From the NCBI GenBank assembly GCA_964387145.1, contig CAYLVM010000002.1, forward strand, positions 34,376-98,375: a DNA stretch of 64,000 nucleotides. The letters run 5' to 3'. How positions within the stretch are numbered: position 1 is the stretch's first letter; each line of letters opens with the position of its first letter. The translations under genes were made by a program, and so were the position numbers. This document shows, piece after piece, positions 43,601 through 51,952 of this stretch. Origin of the DNA: JAMBLL01 sp964387145 (GTDB lineage: Bacteria > Actinomycetota > Acidimicrobiia > Spongiisociales > UBA5794). The notes under the pieces are model-generated. The model was not told where the DNA came from, searched no databases, and saw only the letters and a list, made by a program, of their open reading frames with translations.

Positions 43601-44348
43601 AGCCACCATCGCGAACGAAACCGAGGACCGTCATGTTCAGTTCCTCGCCGAGGTCGACTGCCAGGTCGGATGCTCCCGACACCCCGCCGATCACCGGGAT
43701 CCCTGCAACCGCTGCCTTCTGAACGATCTCGAAGCTGATCCGTCCCGACACGAAGAGGATGACGTGGTTGAGTGGCCACCGTGTCGTTGCCAGATGGCCG
43801 ATGAGTTTGTCGACGGCGTTGTGTCTCCCGATGTCCTCGAATACGGCGATGAGCTCACCCGATGGTGAGAAAGCGGCGGCGGCGTGGATGCTCCCCGTCG
43901 TATCGAAGGTCCGTTGCCGTTCTCGCATGGCACCGGACAGCGTCGAGATGGTCCCTGCGGGGATCATGGGCCCCGGTGCCATCGAACGCGCCGCTACCCG
44001 CACTGCATCGATCGATGCCTTGCCACACACGCCGCACGACGACGACGTGAAGAAGTTCCTCCGGAACTGCTCGGGGTCGACCGTAACTCCCTCGGCGAGC
44101 ACCATGCGGTAGCGATCACCCTCAGCGGTTCCCTCGACTCGCTTGATCGAATCGACTTCGTGTGGGCCGAGAACGATCCCCTCGGTCAATGCGAATCCGA
44201 GACCGAGAACCTCGTCGTCACCCGGGGTGCGCATCAGCACTGCGATCGGGACGTCATGCAAACGGAACTCGACAGGCGATTCAGAGACGAGGTGGTCCGC
44301 GGCACTTGTCGCTACACCATCGTGGTATCGAACGATCGGTCTACTCAT
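43566..44348 (-). CDS. fdhD: Formate dehydrogenase accessory protein FdhD
   Basis: A 260-residue sulfurtransferase. The conserved cysteine loop is FFTSSSCGVCGKASIDA, and FEDIGRHNAVDKLIGH is the family signature. FdhD passes sulfur from IscS to the Mo-bisMGD cofactor of formate dehydrogenase. Start ATG 44348 (MSRPIVRYHDGVA). It follows the FDH subunit genes. Confidence 0.94.
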   Translation of the reverse strand: MSRPIVRYHDGVATSAADHLVSESPVEFRLHDVPIAVLMRTPGDDEVLGLGFALTEGIVLGPHEVDSIKRVEGTAEGDRYRMVLAEGVTVDPEQFRRNFFTSSSCGVCGKASIDAVRVAARSMAPGPMIPAGTISTLSGAMRERQRTFDTTGSIHAAAAFSPSGELIAVFEDIGRHNAVDKLIGHLATTRWPLNHVILFVSGRISFEIVQKAAVAGIPVIGGVSGASDLAVDLGEELNMTVLGFVRDGGFNVYCGADRIL

Positions 44349-44407
44349 GGGGTGATGTTCCGCTTGCTGCGACGCGGGAGCACGCACTACGTCGTACGTA
44401 CTTCGTT

Positions 44408-45262
44408 CTACGCATCTTCACTCTGGACATAGGCGTAGCCGAAGCGGCCTTTGATGCAGAGGTGGCCACTGGTGACGTCGTGGTCGAGTGGCGACGTGAC
44501 CTTGACGATGCGGTTGTCCTGGACATGCAGGTCGAGGTTGCAGCCGACACCGCAGTAGCTACACACCGTCCTTGCGACGTGTTGTGCAGACTCATCCCAC
44601 GTCCCTGCCTCGCGCATGCGGTACTCGGAGGTGAACATGAGCGCACCCGTGGGACAGACGCCGACGCAGTTTCCGCAGTACACGCACGCCGATTCGGGCA
44701 GCGTGATGTCGAACTCGGTGGTGATGGTCGCAGCGAGTCCTCGGCCCCCAACATCGATGGCGAAGGTGTTCTGTGCATCGGGACCACACGCCGCGACGCA
44801 GCGGAAGCACATGATGCACTTGTCGTAGTCCCGTATGTAGAGGTCGTCCTCGATCTTGACCTCGCGTCTCGGGCGGGCCCACGAACCCCACCGATCGGGG
44901 TCGACGCCATACCGTTCCATGAACCCTTTCGTCGTGTCCTCGACGAGGGACATGTCGACGGTCGATGCGAGCAGTTCGTAGACCGTCTTGCGGACGGCCT
45001 TCACTCTCGAGGATTCGGTCACAACTGCCATGCCGGGGGTGATCTCCCGGGAGCACGCAGGCACGAGGTTGCGCGAGCCTTCGACCTCAACGACACAGAC
45101 ACGGCACGAGTTGAACGGTGCAAGTGTCTCGATATAGCACAGGGTCGGCACGGTGACATCGATCGAAGCGCACGCCTCGAGGATCGTCGTCCCGGTAGAT
45201 GCCGTGATCTGGCGACCGTCGATCGTGATCTCGATGAGCGATTCGGTGGCCTGGGTGGTCAC
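44408..45262 (-). CDS. Formate dehydrogenase alpha, N-terminal iron-sulfur half
   Basis: A 284-residue protein that ends where normal FDH alpha chains continue. It has a [2Fe-2S] domain (CYIETLAPFNSCRVCVVEV), a His/Cys region, a two-cluster ferredoxin domain (CIMCFRCVAACG and CVYCGNCVGVCPTGAL), and a Mop4Fe4S cluster motif (TVCSYCGVGCNLDLHV...HLCIKGRFGYAY). It stops at YVQSEDA, precisely before the molybdopterin domain. GTG 45262 overlaps the upstream NuoEF-type gene. The catalytic part is the separate gene at 47075-48961. Confidence 0.88.
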   Translation of the reverse strand: MTTQATESLIEITIDGRQITASTGTTILEACASIDVTVPTLCYIETLAPFNSCRVCVVEVEGSRNLVPACSREITPGMAVVTESSRVKAVRKTVYELLASTVDMSLVEDTTKGFMERYGVDPDRWGSWARPRREVKIEDDLYIRDYDKCIMCFRCVAACGPDAQNTFAIDVGGRGLAATITTEFDITLPESACVYCGNCVGVCPTGALMFTSEYRMREAGTWDESAQHVARTVCSYCGVGCNLDLHVQDNRIVKVTSPLDHDVTSGHLCIKGRFGYAYVQSEDA

Positions 45263-47067
45263 GACGACCCCCCGATGATGCCGATCGCAAGCGCAGACTG
45301 CACAGCGGCGGACGCTGCCTGTCCGAGGCCACAGATCGAAGCGTCCCGCAGGACATGGTCGAGATCGCTGAGCAGTGTCAGCTCCGTATCTACGTCCGTC
45401 GATCCCGTCCTGATCCGCAGAAGCGTCTCTTCCTGGCGGACCGTCCCTGCTCGGCACGGCACACAGACGCCACAGGACTCCTCGGCGAAGAAATGGGCGA
45501 TCCGCGACACGATGTCGGGAAGGTCGGTATCGGTGTTGAAGACCAGTACGACACCCGAGCCGAGTCCGATGCCGTGTTCCCGGGTGTCCTCGAACGTCAG
45601 TGGCAGATCGAAGTCGGCCTCGGTGATGAACGCACCGGCTGCGCCCCCGATGAGGACGGCAGCCACCTCCCCGTCGACTCCCCCTGCGAGTTCGATCAAC
45701 TCACCGGTGGTCGCCCCGAACGGCACCTCGTAGACCCCGGGGTCCTTGACGTTGCCTGATACACAGAACAGCTTTGGACCCTTGGAGTCCTCGGTTCCGA
45801 TGGCGGAGAACGCTTCGCCACCGTCGAGAACGATGGTGGGGACGTTCATGAGCGACTCGACGTTGTTGACGAGTGTCGGGCACCCGAAGACACCTGCCTG
45901 GGTGGGGAAGGGTGGCTTCTGGCGTGGCTCGCCTCTGAAGCCTTCGATCGAGTTGAACAGGGCGGTCTCCTCGCCACAGATGTAGGCACCCGCTCCCTTG
46001 CGGAGTTCGATGTCGAACGTGAACCCGCTTCCGGCGACGTCCTCGCCGAGGTACCCGGCTGCGCGAGCCTCATCGATCGCCTCGGCCAGGCGCGCATGTG
46101 CGATCGGATACTCGCCGCGGATGTAGATGTAGCCGCGACGTGCGCCGACGGCATACCCGGCGATCGTCAACGCCTCGATGAGACCGAACGGATCCGTCTC
46201 CATCAGGACCCGGTCCTTGAAGGTGCCTGGCTCGCTCTCGTCGGCGTTGCAGATGACGAACTTGTCGCCTTCCTCTCCTGCGACCGCATTCCACTTGATT
46301 CCTGCGGGGAACGCTGCACCGCCACGTCCGCGCAGACCACTCGTGGTGATCTCAGAGAGGATCTGCTCGGGGCCGATGGCGATCGAATGAGAAAGGGCCG
46401 CGTATCCACCGTTCTTCTCGAAGGCTTCGAGAGACGTGGCCTGTCGGGACAGGAGTGTGGTGCCGGGGGTCGGGTCCGTCGGCTCAACTATGGATGTGGG
46501 CTCGTCGATGGAGAGGATCTCGATGACCTGATCCACCGTGACGGGTGCGATGACGACATCGTCGCCGCCGGCAACCTGAACGAACGCTGCCGAGCCCTTC
46601 TCGCACTGCCCGAGACACGGTGAGTGTCTCCACATGCCTTCGTCGATCGTCTGTCCCGCGTCGCCGAAGCGTTGGGTGAGGTCAGCGAGGAGACCGTCGA
46701 CACCTGTTGCCTTGCATGCAATGTCGTCGCACAGGTGGGCGACCCGCCTGGGTCGTTCATCGGTCGCGATGAGGTCGTAGAACGTCGCAACGCCGTACGC
46801 CTCTGCCGGGGATACGGGGATACGCTCGGAGATGTAGTTGAGGGCGCCGTGGCTGACCCACCCGACGTCACCCTGAACACCGTGGAGAGCAGGCAGGAGG
46901 AGGTGCCGGCGATCCTGGGATGCGCGGAACCCGCCATAGGCGACGTGATCGTCGACAGCGGATCGTTCCTCGGCTCCAGCCCACACCGAGTCTGGCTCAC
47001 CGAGTACACGATCGACTGCCGCTCGTTCTTCGGCGGTTGGTGCATCGGGGGTGGTTCTGTAGTCCAT
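45259..47067 (-). CDS. Formate dehydrogenase diaphorase subunit (NuoE-NuoF fusion)
   Basis: A 602-residue NAD(H)-reactive subunit. The N-terminal 190 residues are NuoE-like, with CDDIACKATG and CLGQCEKG cysteine pairs for [2Fe-2S]. The remainder is NuoF-like: FMN loop GLRGRGGAAFPAGIKW, NADH-binding GAGAYICGEETAL, and a [4Fe-4S] motif ESCGVCVPCRAGT with a later Cys in DASICGLGQ. It would carry electrons from the Mo centre to NAD+. It lies between the two halves of the alpha chain. Confidence 0.92.
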   Translation of the reverse strand: MDYRTTPDAPTAEERAAVDRVLGEPDSVWAGAEERSAVDDHVAYGGFRASQDRRHLLLPALHGVQGDVGWVSHGALNYISERIPVSPAEAYGVATFYDLIATDERPRRVAHLCDDIACKATGVDGLLADLTQRFGDAGQTIDEGMWRHSPCLGQCEKGSAAFVQVAGGDDVVIAPVTVDQVIEILSIDEPTSIVEPTDPTPGTTLLSRQATSLEAFEKNGGYAALSHSIAIGPEQILSEITTSGLRGRGGAAFPAGIKWNAVAGEEGDKFVICNADESEPGTFKDRVLMETDPFGLIEALTIAGYAVGARRGYIYIRGEYPIAHARLAEAIDEARAAGYLGEDVAGSGFTFDIELRKGAGAYICGEETALFNSIEGFRGEPRQKPPFPTQAGVFGCPTLVNNVESLMNVPTIVLDGGEAFSAIGTEDSKGPKLFCVSGNVKDPGVYEVPFGATTGELIELAGGVDGEVAAVLIGGAAGAFITEADFDLPLTFEDTREHGIGLGSGVVLVFNTDTDLPDIVSRIAHFFAEESCGVCVPCRAGTVRQEETLLRIRTGSTDVDTELTLLSDLDHVLRDASICGLGQAASAAVQSALAIGIIGGSS

Positions 47068-47074
47068 GGTCGCC

Positions 47075-48961
47075 TCAGTTTGCCGTGAGCGGTTCGATCC
47101 GCACTGCGGTCGCCTTGAACTCTGCGGTCCCGGATTTGGGATCCCACGCGTCGAGCGTGAGGATGTTGACGTCTACGTCGTCGGGCGAGTGGATCGCCAT
47201 GAAGACGAGGCCCTTGCGTAGTCCCGAACTGATCCGTACCGGGACGTCGATCGATCCCCGACGTGACGTGACCCTGACGACCTCACCTTCCTCGACTCGA
47301 AGCGCGGTTGCTTCTTGCGGTGATACGTCGATGACGGCACCGTGGCGGATCGGTGATCGGAAGCCGCCAGACTGGACGCCGGTGTTGTAGCCGTCGAGCC
47401 GCCTGCCCGTCGTGAGGCGGATCGGGAAGTCGTCATCGAGGGGATCGACGGGGGGTACCCAGTCGACCTTCGAGAACGCTGCAGGCTCGCGTGGCATGGG
47501 GTCTTCCCACAGCCAGGCGTGGAGGAACAGCGTCCCTGGATGGTCCTCGGATGGGCATGGCCATTGGAGGCCACCGAGGGTTTCGAGCCGCTCATACGTC
47601 ATGCCGGTGTGCATCGGGCTCAGAGCCCGTAGCTCGTCCCAGATCTCTTCGGCGGAGCGATGTGGCCAGTCGTTGCCCAACTGTCGTGCCAACAGCGTGA
47701 GGATCTCGATGTCGTCCTTGGCGTCGGCCGGCGGTTCGAGTGCTTTGTGTACGCGCTGCACGCGCCGTTCGCTCGAGGTCACGGTTCCGTCGGTTTCTGC
47801 CCATCCGACCGCGGCCGGGAGCACGACGTCGGCCATCTCCGCTGTTTTCGTGAGGAAGATGTCCTGGACGACGAGATGGTCGAGTCCGGCGAGAAGGTCG
47901 ATGGTGCGACCCGTATCGGCCTCAGATTGTGCCGGATTCTCTCCGAGGATGTACATGGCGGTGAGATCGCCGCTCTCCATGGCATCGAACATCTGGGTGA
48001 CGTGCCAGCCGTTCTCTGACGGGATCGAAGTGCCCCACATCGACTCGAACTTCGAGCGGAGTTCGGGGTCGGTCACGTTCTGGAACCCGGGGAGCTTGTT
48101 GGGGAGGGCTCCCATGTCGCCACCGCCCTGGACGTTGTTCTGCCCGCGGATCGGCACGAGCCCCGAGCCGTAACGGCCGAGATGTCCGGTGAGAAGTGAC
48201 AGGTTGATGAGGGCGAGCACGTTGTCGGTCGCGTTGTGATGCTCGGTGATACCCAGTGTCCAGCACAGTTGTGCAGTGCGTGCCTTTGCGTAGTCGTGGG
48301 CAAGGGAGCGGATCGCATCGGCGGGCACACCGGTGGTCGCCTCTGCATACTCGAGGGTGTAGGGCTCGACGTGGTCGGTGAACTCTTCGAAGCCGGAGGT
48401 GGAGTGCGCGACGAACTCGGTGTTGACGAGGCCTGCATGGATGATCTCACGTGCAACGGCGTTGGCGAGGGCGATGTCGGAGCCGGTGTCGATCCCGAGC
48501 CAGATATCTGCCCACTCTGCGGACTCTGAGCGACGTGGATCAACGGCGTACATCTTGGCTCCGTTGCGCATACCTTTGGCGAGATGGTGGAAGAAGATAG
48601 GGTGGGCATTACGCGCGTTGGACCCCCACAGGATGATGAGGTCCGTGGTCTCGATCTCTTCATAGGACGACGTTCCGCCGCCTGCTCCCAGGACTGCCGC
48701 CAGACCGGCGACGCTAGGAGCGTGTCAAGTTCGGTTGCAGCTGTCGACGTTGTTCGTGTGAAGCACCGTGCGTGCGAACTTCTGTGCCACGAAGTTCATC
48801 TCGTTCGTCGCCTTCGAACACGAGAACATGCCCGTAGCGTCGGGAGTGTTGCGTTGGAACCCGGCCGCTGCCCTCTCGAGGGCGACATCCCAGCTTGCCT
48901 CGGTGAGCCGTCCGTCCTCGCGGACCATCGGCGTCGTCAGGCGTTCGTATCGTTTACCCAT
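47075..48961 (-). CDS. fdhF: Formate dehydrogenase alpha, selenocysteine catalytic half
   Basis: A 628-residue molybdopterin oxidoreductase, translated through an in-frame TGA at 48727-48725 (Sec79). The site reads NNVDSCNRT-Sec-HAPSVAGLAA, matching the Sec position of known formate dehydrogenases. The C terminus is a molydopterin dinucleotide-binding domain (FPIRLTTGRRLDGYNTG). A SECIS hairpin follows the UGA. ATG 48961 is preceded by GGGAGGTG. It lacks the Mop4Fe4S cluster region, which is encoded separately at 44408-45262. Without reading the TGA as Sec, annotation would split it into a 78-residue piece and a 498-residue piece. Confidence 0.93.
48684..48721 (-). promoter_or_regulatory. SECIS element of formate dehydrogenase
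   Basis: Starting 3 nt after the UGA: outer stem GCTCC/GGGAGC, inner stem GTCGCC/GGCGGC and apical loop GGTCT, 18 nt between UGA and the loop. The layout and GGUCU loop agree with the E. coli fdhF SECIS. Confidence 0.9.
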
Positions 48962-49054
48962 CTCACCTCCCTTCACAGGACGCCAGCGTAACAAAGCGGC
49001 ACCGTCGAGAAATCGGGACACAGCGTCCGATGCCGGCGAGTCGCCAGATGGTGC

Positions 49055-49723
49055 TCAGAACAGGATCGCGATGGCGTCCCCGAGGAGCGACACACCGAAG
49101 ACGAGCAACAGCACCGCCATAACGACGGAGTTGTTCTGGATGAGCCAATCCTTCGCATTCGAGAACGCGTCGTCGGCGCGCTCACCGACGATGAGGTACC
49201 CGATCACCGGGATGGCCACCGTGCTGGCTGCGATCGCAATGAATATCAAGAGAGCGATCATCTCTTCGCTGAACGCCATACCGGCCCCGGCAATCGATAC
49301 TGCAGCGCCTGCGGTCAGCAGGAGATTCTTCGGATTCACTGCGGACAGGAGGAAACCCATTCCGAGCGACTTACCGAGACCGAACTGATCGATGGCCGCC
49401 ATCCACTTCGGTGCCTCGGCCGTCTCGCCGGTGCCGGGCCGCTTCTGCCACGCCCCCCAGGCCACGGCGAACATTCCGAGACCGAGCAGACCTTTGATGA
49501 TGCCCGTCGTGGTCGAGGGTTCGCCCTCGCTCGGCCCAAAGCCCGGGATCAAGAGGACGATCGTCCCGACGACCAGCAGACCGGCGATCCAGCCGAACAT
49601 GAACATCGGCCCGTTGGTCCTCGCTTTTGGAGTGAACAGCATCACGATCGCCGCAGCGATCGGTACGGGGCTCACCGCAACACCTACCGCGAATGGAAGG
49701 ATCTCACCGAACACGTCGCCCAT
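49055..49723 (-). CDS. GAP/Sap family membrane protein (LysE-like)
   Basis: A 222-residue protein with six hydrophobic segments. The N-terminal AVSPVPIAAAIVMLFTP, GWIAGLLVVGTIVLL and the LSAVNPKNLLLTAGAAVSIA segment (NPKN) are typical of the Sap/GAP family related to LysE exporters. Substrate unknown. ATG 49723 has GGGGAG upstream. It stands between the selenoprotein CcdA-like gene and the FDH operon on the same strand. Confidence 0.8.
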   Translation of the reverse strand: MGDVFGEILPFAVGVAVSPVPIAAAIVMLFTPKARTNGPMFMFGWIAGLLVVGTIVLLIPGFGPSEGEPSTTTGIIKGLLGLGMFAVAWGAWQKRPGTGETAEAPKWMAAIDQFGLGKSLGMGFLLSAVNPKNLLLTAGAAVSIAGAGMAFSEEMIALLIFIAIAASTVAIPVIGYLIVGERADDAFSNAKDWLIQNNSVVMAVLLLVFGVSLLGDAIAILF

Positions 49724-49807
49724 GGCTACTCCCCTGATCGCGTTGGCCACTGCAGCTCAACGCATCGCAGAATGGTACCGCACCGCCCACACCCCCTCCC
49801 CGCTCCC

Positions 49808-49861
49808 AGGACTCTGGCGCTGATACAGCTCATATACGGTTCGATTCAACGCCAGACGCCT
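49808..49861. repeat. 54-bp palindromic repeat, copy 4
   Basis: Ends AGGACTCTGGCGC and ACGCCAGACGCCT. The TAG stop of the CcdA-like gene (49862-49860) overlaps its right end. Confidence 0.92.
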
Positions 49862-50726
49862 AGAAGAAGAGCCTTTTGGCAGCGTCGGTGAAGATGGCGA
49901 GGACGAGGAACCAGGCTCCGACGAGGATCAGGATGCGGCCACCCCACCTTTTCACCGCCGGACCGGCCGTCTTGAACCGGCTGAGGGTCGATGCCTGTGC
50001 AAATGTGGCACCGAGAGCGGCCAGGAACATCAGGATCACGATCATCGCGGCAGCGACCGTGAACGTGAACACCGACGTCGCGACGCTTCCGGCGATGAGG
50101 GACTGTGCGGCCAGACCGGCCAGCAGCGGTCCCGTTCAGGAGAACCCCGCCGCCAGGTAGCCGAAACCGTACAGGACGTGGCTCGAGAAGCGGGTCTCGT
50201 CGCCGATCGCTGCGCGTCTGCGGTCGATGGGCTCGGCGATTCTCGTCATGGCCGAGAAGTGCAGATCGACGACGCGTAGCTGAACAAGACCCATGACGAT
50301 CAGAACGATGCCGACCACGACTCGCAGGATCCTTCCCTGGGCCGAGTCGAAGGAGAACAGGCGGGCGATGGCACCACCACCGAGGGAGAGCAGGAGACCG
50401 AAACCCACGATGAAGGCAACGGCCCCGACAGATGCTCCGGTCGCGAATCGAAGGGTATCGCGCGCCCGATGCTCCGGCGATGTCGTTGCCCGGCGGGCGA
50501 GTGTGGTCAGGAGGAGAGGGAACGAACAGGGCGAGAAGAACGCGGCGATACCGACCGTCGCGGCGACCACAACGAGTCCAACGCCGGTCGCTCCGCCGAC
50601 GTCGAAGGAGCGGAACAGCCGGAACCCGACGTAGCCGGCGAAGCCGACGACGAGCGTGATGATGACGAGGAGCGCCATACGCGTCCGCAGCCTGGACTGC
50701 TTCAACTCGTCTCTGTCGGTCGTCAC
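49860..50726 (-). CDS. CcdA-like membrane protein, probable selenoprotein
   Basis: About 288 residues if the TGA at 50138-50136 is read as Sec (residue 197). The protein has six hydrophobic segments. First conserved Cys: AAFFSPCSFPLLLTTLA. Second site: GFGYLAAGFS-Sec-TGPLLAGL, where the CcdA/DsbD family has Cys in a GxxCTxP pattern. So the second redox residue is selenocysteine. A SECIS-like hairpin follows at the same distance as in fdhF. GTG 50726 has AGGAG upstream. The gene diverges from a MerR gene. CcdA proteins move electrons across membranes; substrate here is unknown, and metal (mercury) transport is possible. Conventional annotation would split it into two ORFs (233 and 70 residues). 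Confidence 0.85.
50099..50133 (-). promoter_or_regulatory. SECIS-like hairpin after the ccdA-like UGA
   Basis: Outer stem GGGAC/GTCCC (50133-50129 and 50103-50099), inner stem GGCC/GGCC and loop GGTCT (50117-50113), which starts 18 nt after the UGA. This is the same loop and the same distance as the fdhF SECIS in the window. Confidence 0.85.
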
Positions 50727-50758
50727 GGTTCTCCTGTGGTGTGGTGTGACTACCCTAA

Positions 50759-50780
50759 ACCTTGAAGTCGACTTCAAGGT
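50759..50780. promoter_or_regulatory. MerR-type operator between ccdA-like and merR
   Basis: A perfect 22-base palindrome with half-site ACCTTGAAGTC. The inner CTTGAAGT/ACTTCAAG is the common form of MerR-family operators that lie in long-spaced promoters. It sits 12 bases before the merR start and 33 bases before the ccdA-like GTG. Confidence 0.85.
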
Positions 50781-50791
50781 CAAGAGGGATC

Positions 50792-51187
50792 GTGCAGATA
50801 GGAGAACTCGCCGGGGCGAACACCGTATCGACCGCAACGGTGCGGTATTACGAGCAGATCGGGCTTCTCGATCCCCCGAAGCGGACGGCGTCGGGGTACC
50901 GGGACTACGACCAAGATGCTTCAGCGAGACTCGGCTTCATTCGGGCTGCCCAGGGAGCAGGCCTCAGCCTGGAGGAGATCCGCACGATCCTCGAGATATC
51001 GAACGCCGGAGATGCCCCGTGCGGTCACGTTGCAGGGTTGATAGATGAAAAGGTGAAGACGATCGCTACGAAGATCGCAGCACTTCAGGTGGCGAAGGCC
51101 GATCTCGAGGCGCTCTCCGCTCGAGCCCGAACCCTCACCGGAACCCCCTGCCCCGAAGGCTCCATCTGCCACATCCTCGCCCCATAG
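50792..51187 (+). CDS. MerR-family metal-responsive regulator
   Basis: A 131-residue MerR protein. The winged helix has TVRYYEQIGLLDPPKRTASG and YRDYDQDASARLGFI; a long dimer helix follows. Cysteines lie in DAPCGHVAG and in the C-terminal TPCPEGSICHIL, arranged as in metal-binding MerR (C82, C117, C126 in MerR). The likely inducer is a soft metal such as Hg(II), or an oxidant. GTG 50792 start. It probably controls the divergent CcdA-like selenoprotein gene through the palindrome between them. Stop TAG overlaps a 54-bp repeat. Confidence 0.88.
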   Translation: MQIGELAGANTVSTATVRYYEQIGLLDPPKRTASGYRDYDQDASARLGFIRAAQGAGLSLEEIRTILEISNAGDAPCGHVAGLIDEKVKTIATKIAALQVAKADLEALSARARTLTGTPCPEGSICHILAP

Positions 51188-51239
51188 GACTCTGGCGCTG
51201 AAACAGCTCATATACGAGCGGTAGCAGCGCCAGACGCCT
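51186..51239. repeat. 54-bp palindromic repeat, copy 5
   Basis: Ends AGGACTCTGGCGC and GCGCCAGACGCCT. Lies between the convergent merR and PPOX genes. The merR TAG (51185-51187) overlaps the left end. Confidence 0.93.
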
Positions 51240-51243
51240 GGGT

Positions 51244-51723
51244 TCAGTAGGCGCCGGCGAGTTTGCGGTGGTCCCAGCTCGTCACCTTGATGGGTTCGAC
51301 GATGACCGCGGTGTTCTTGGAGGCGAACCGGCCGAAGGCAGCATCGAGTTCCTCTGGTGAAAGCGCCTGGGGTTCGGTGCCCGAGAACGGGTAGCGGGCG
51401 GCGAGCTTGCCGTAGATCTCGAGTACGTAGTCGGGATCCGTGACCAGTTTTGCCGTTCCCTTGATCATGACGCCCTGGAGCTCGGCGTAGAAATCGCCGG
51501 TCTCTACGAGCACCGTGAGGCGCGGATCGCGCATCAGGTTGACGATCTTCTGGGACTTGGTGAAGGACCGGAACACGATCCGCCCATCGTCCAACGTGAA
51601 CCACATCGGAGCGAGGTGCGGGGTGCCGTCCTTGTTGATCGATGCGACCTCGAGGATCCTGGCGCCGGATCCGAGGAACTCCTGGATCTCGGCATCGTTC
51701 ATGGTGATGTCTTTTCGTGCCAT
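51244..51723 (-). CDS. PPOX / FDOR-family flavin or F420-binding protein
   Basis: A 159-residue split-barrel protein. ILEVASINKDGTPHLAPMWF and RIVFRSFTKSQKIVNLMRDP, then VEIGD-like ETGDFYAELQGVMIKGTAKL, match the pyridoxamine-phosphate-oxidase-like superfamily with F420 or FMN. Substrate unknown. I start at ATG 51723; the frame upstream runs only through repeat copy 6. Confidence 0.82.
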   Translation of the reverse strand: MARKDITMNDAEIQEFLGSGARILEVASINKDGTPHLAPMWFTLDDGRIVFRSFTKSQKIVNLMRDPRLTVLVETGDFYAELQGVMIKGTAKLVTDPDYVLEIYGKLAARYPFSGTEPQALSPEELDAAFGRFASKNTAVIVEPIKVTSWDHRKLAGAY

Positions 51724-51743
51724 GGAGCCAATGTAGCGACACC

Positions 51744-51797
51744 AGGACTCTGGCGCCGAATCGGCTCGGATGCGAGCTGTTCCAGCGCCAGACGCCA
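51744..51797. repeat. 54-bp palindromic repeat, copy 6
   Basis: Ends AGGACTCTGGCGC and GCGCCAGACGCCA. This copy is in a divergent spacer (PPOX and panB), upstream of both genes, not at any gene end. Confidence 0.9.
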
Positions 51798-51952
51798 AAA
51801 GCCGACTGGTCGGAATGTTCCGGGGTCGTCTAGCCTTGTTCATAGAGAACGGGGCACGGGCGACCTTCGGGCGGCTGAGGTCCACGACGTTCACAGAACG
51901 GAACGACCCGCTATGTCCTCCAACCCCTTGGGTGGAGAGAAGGGACCTCACG

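Noticed and set aside
44162..45733. 523-codon plus-strand frame over fdhD and FDH genes
   Set aside because: Antisense shadow of well-identified genes.
48725..48727. TGA as a nonsense mutation making FDH a pseudogene
   Set aside because: The stop is at the known Sec position and is followed by a SECIS hairpin; both halves are well conserved.
50136..50138. TGA as a gene end dividing two short membrane proteins
   Set aside because: The frame continues without a shift, the site is the conserved Cys position, and no ribosome-binding site or start codon lies just after it.
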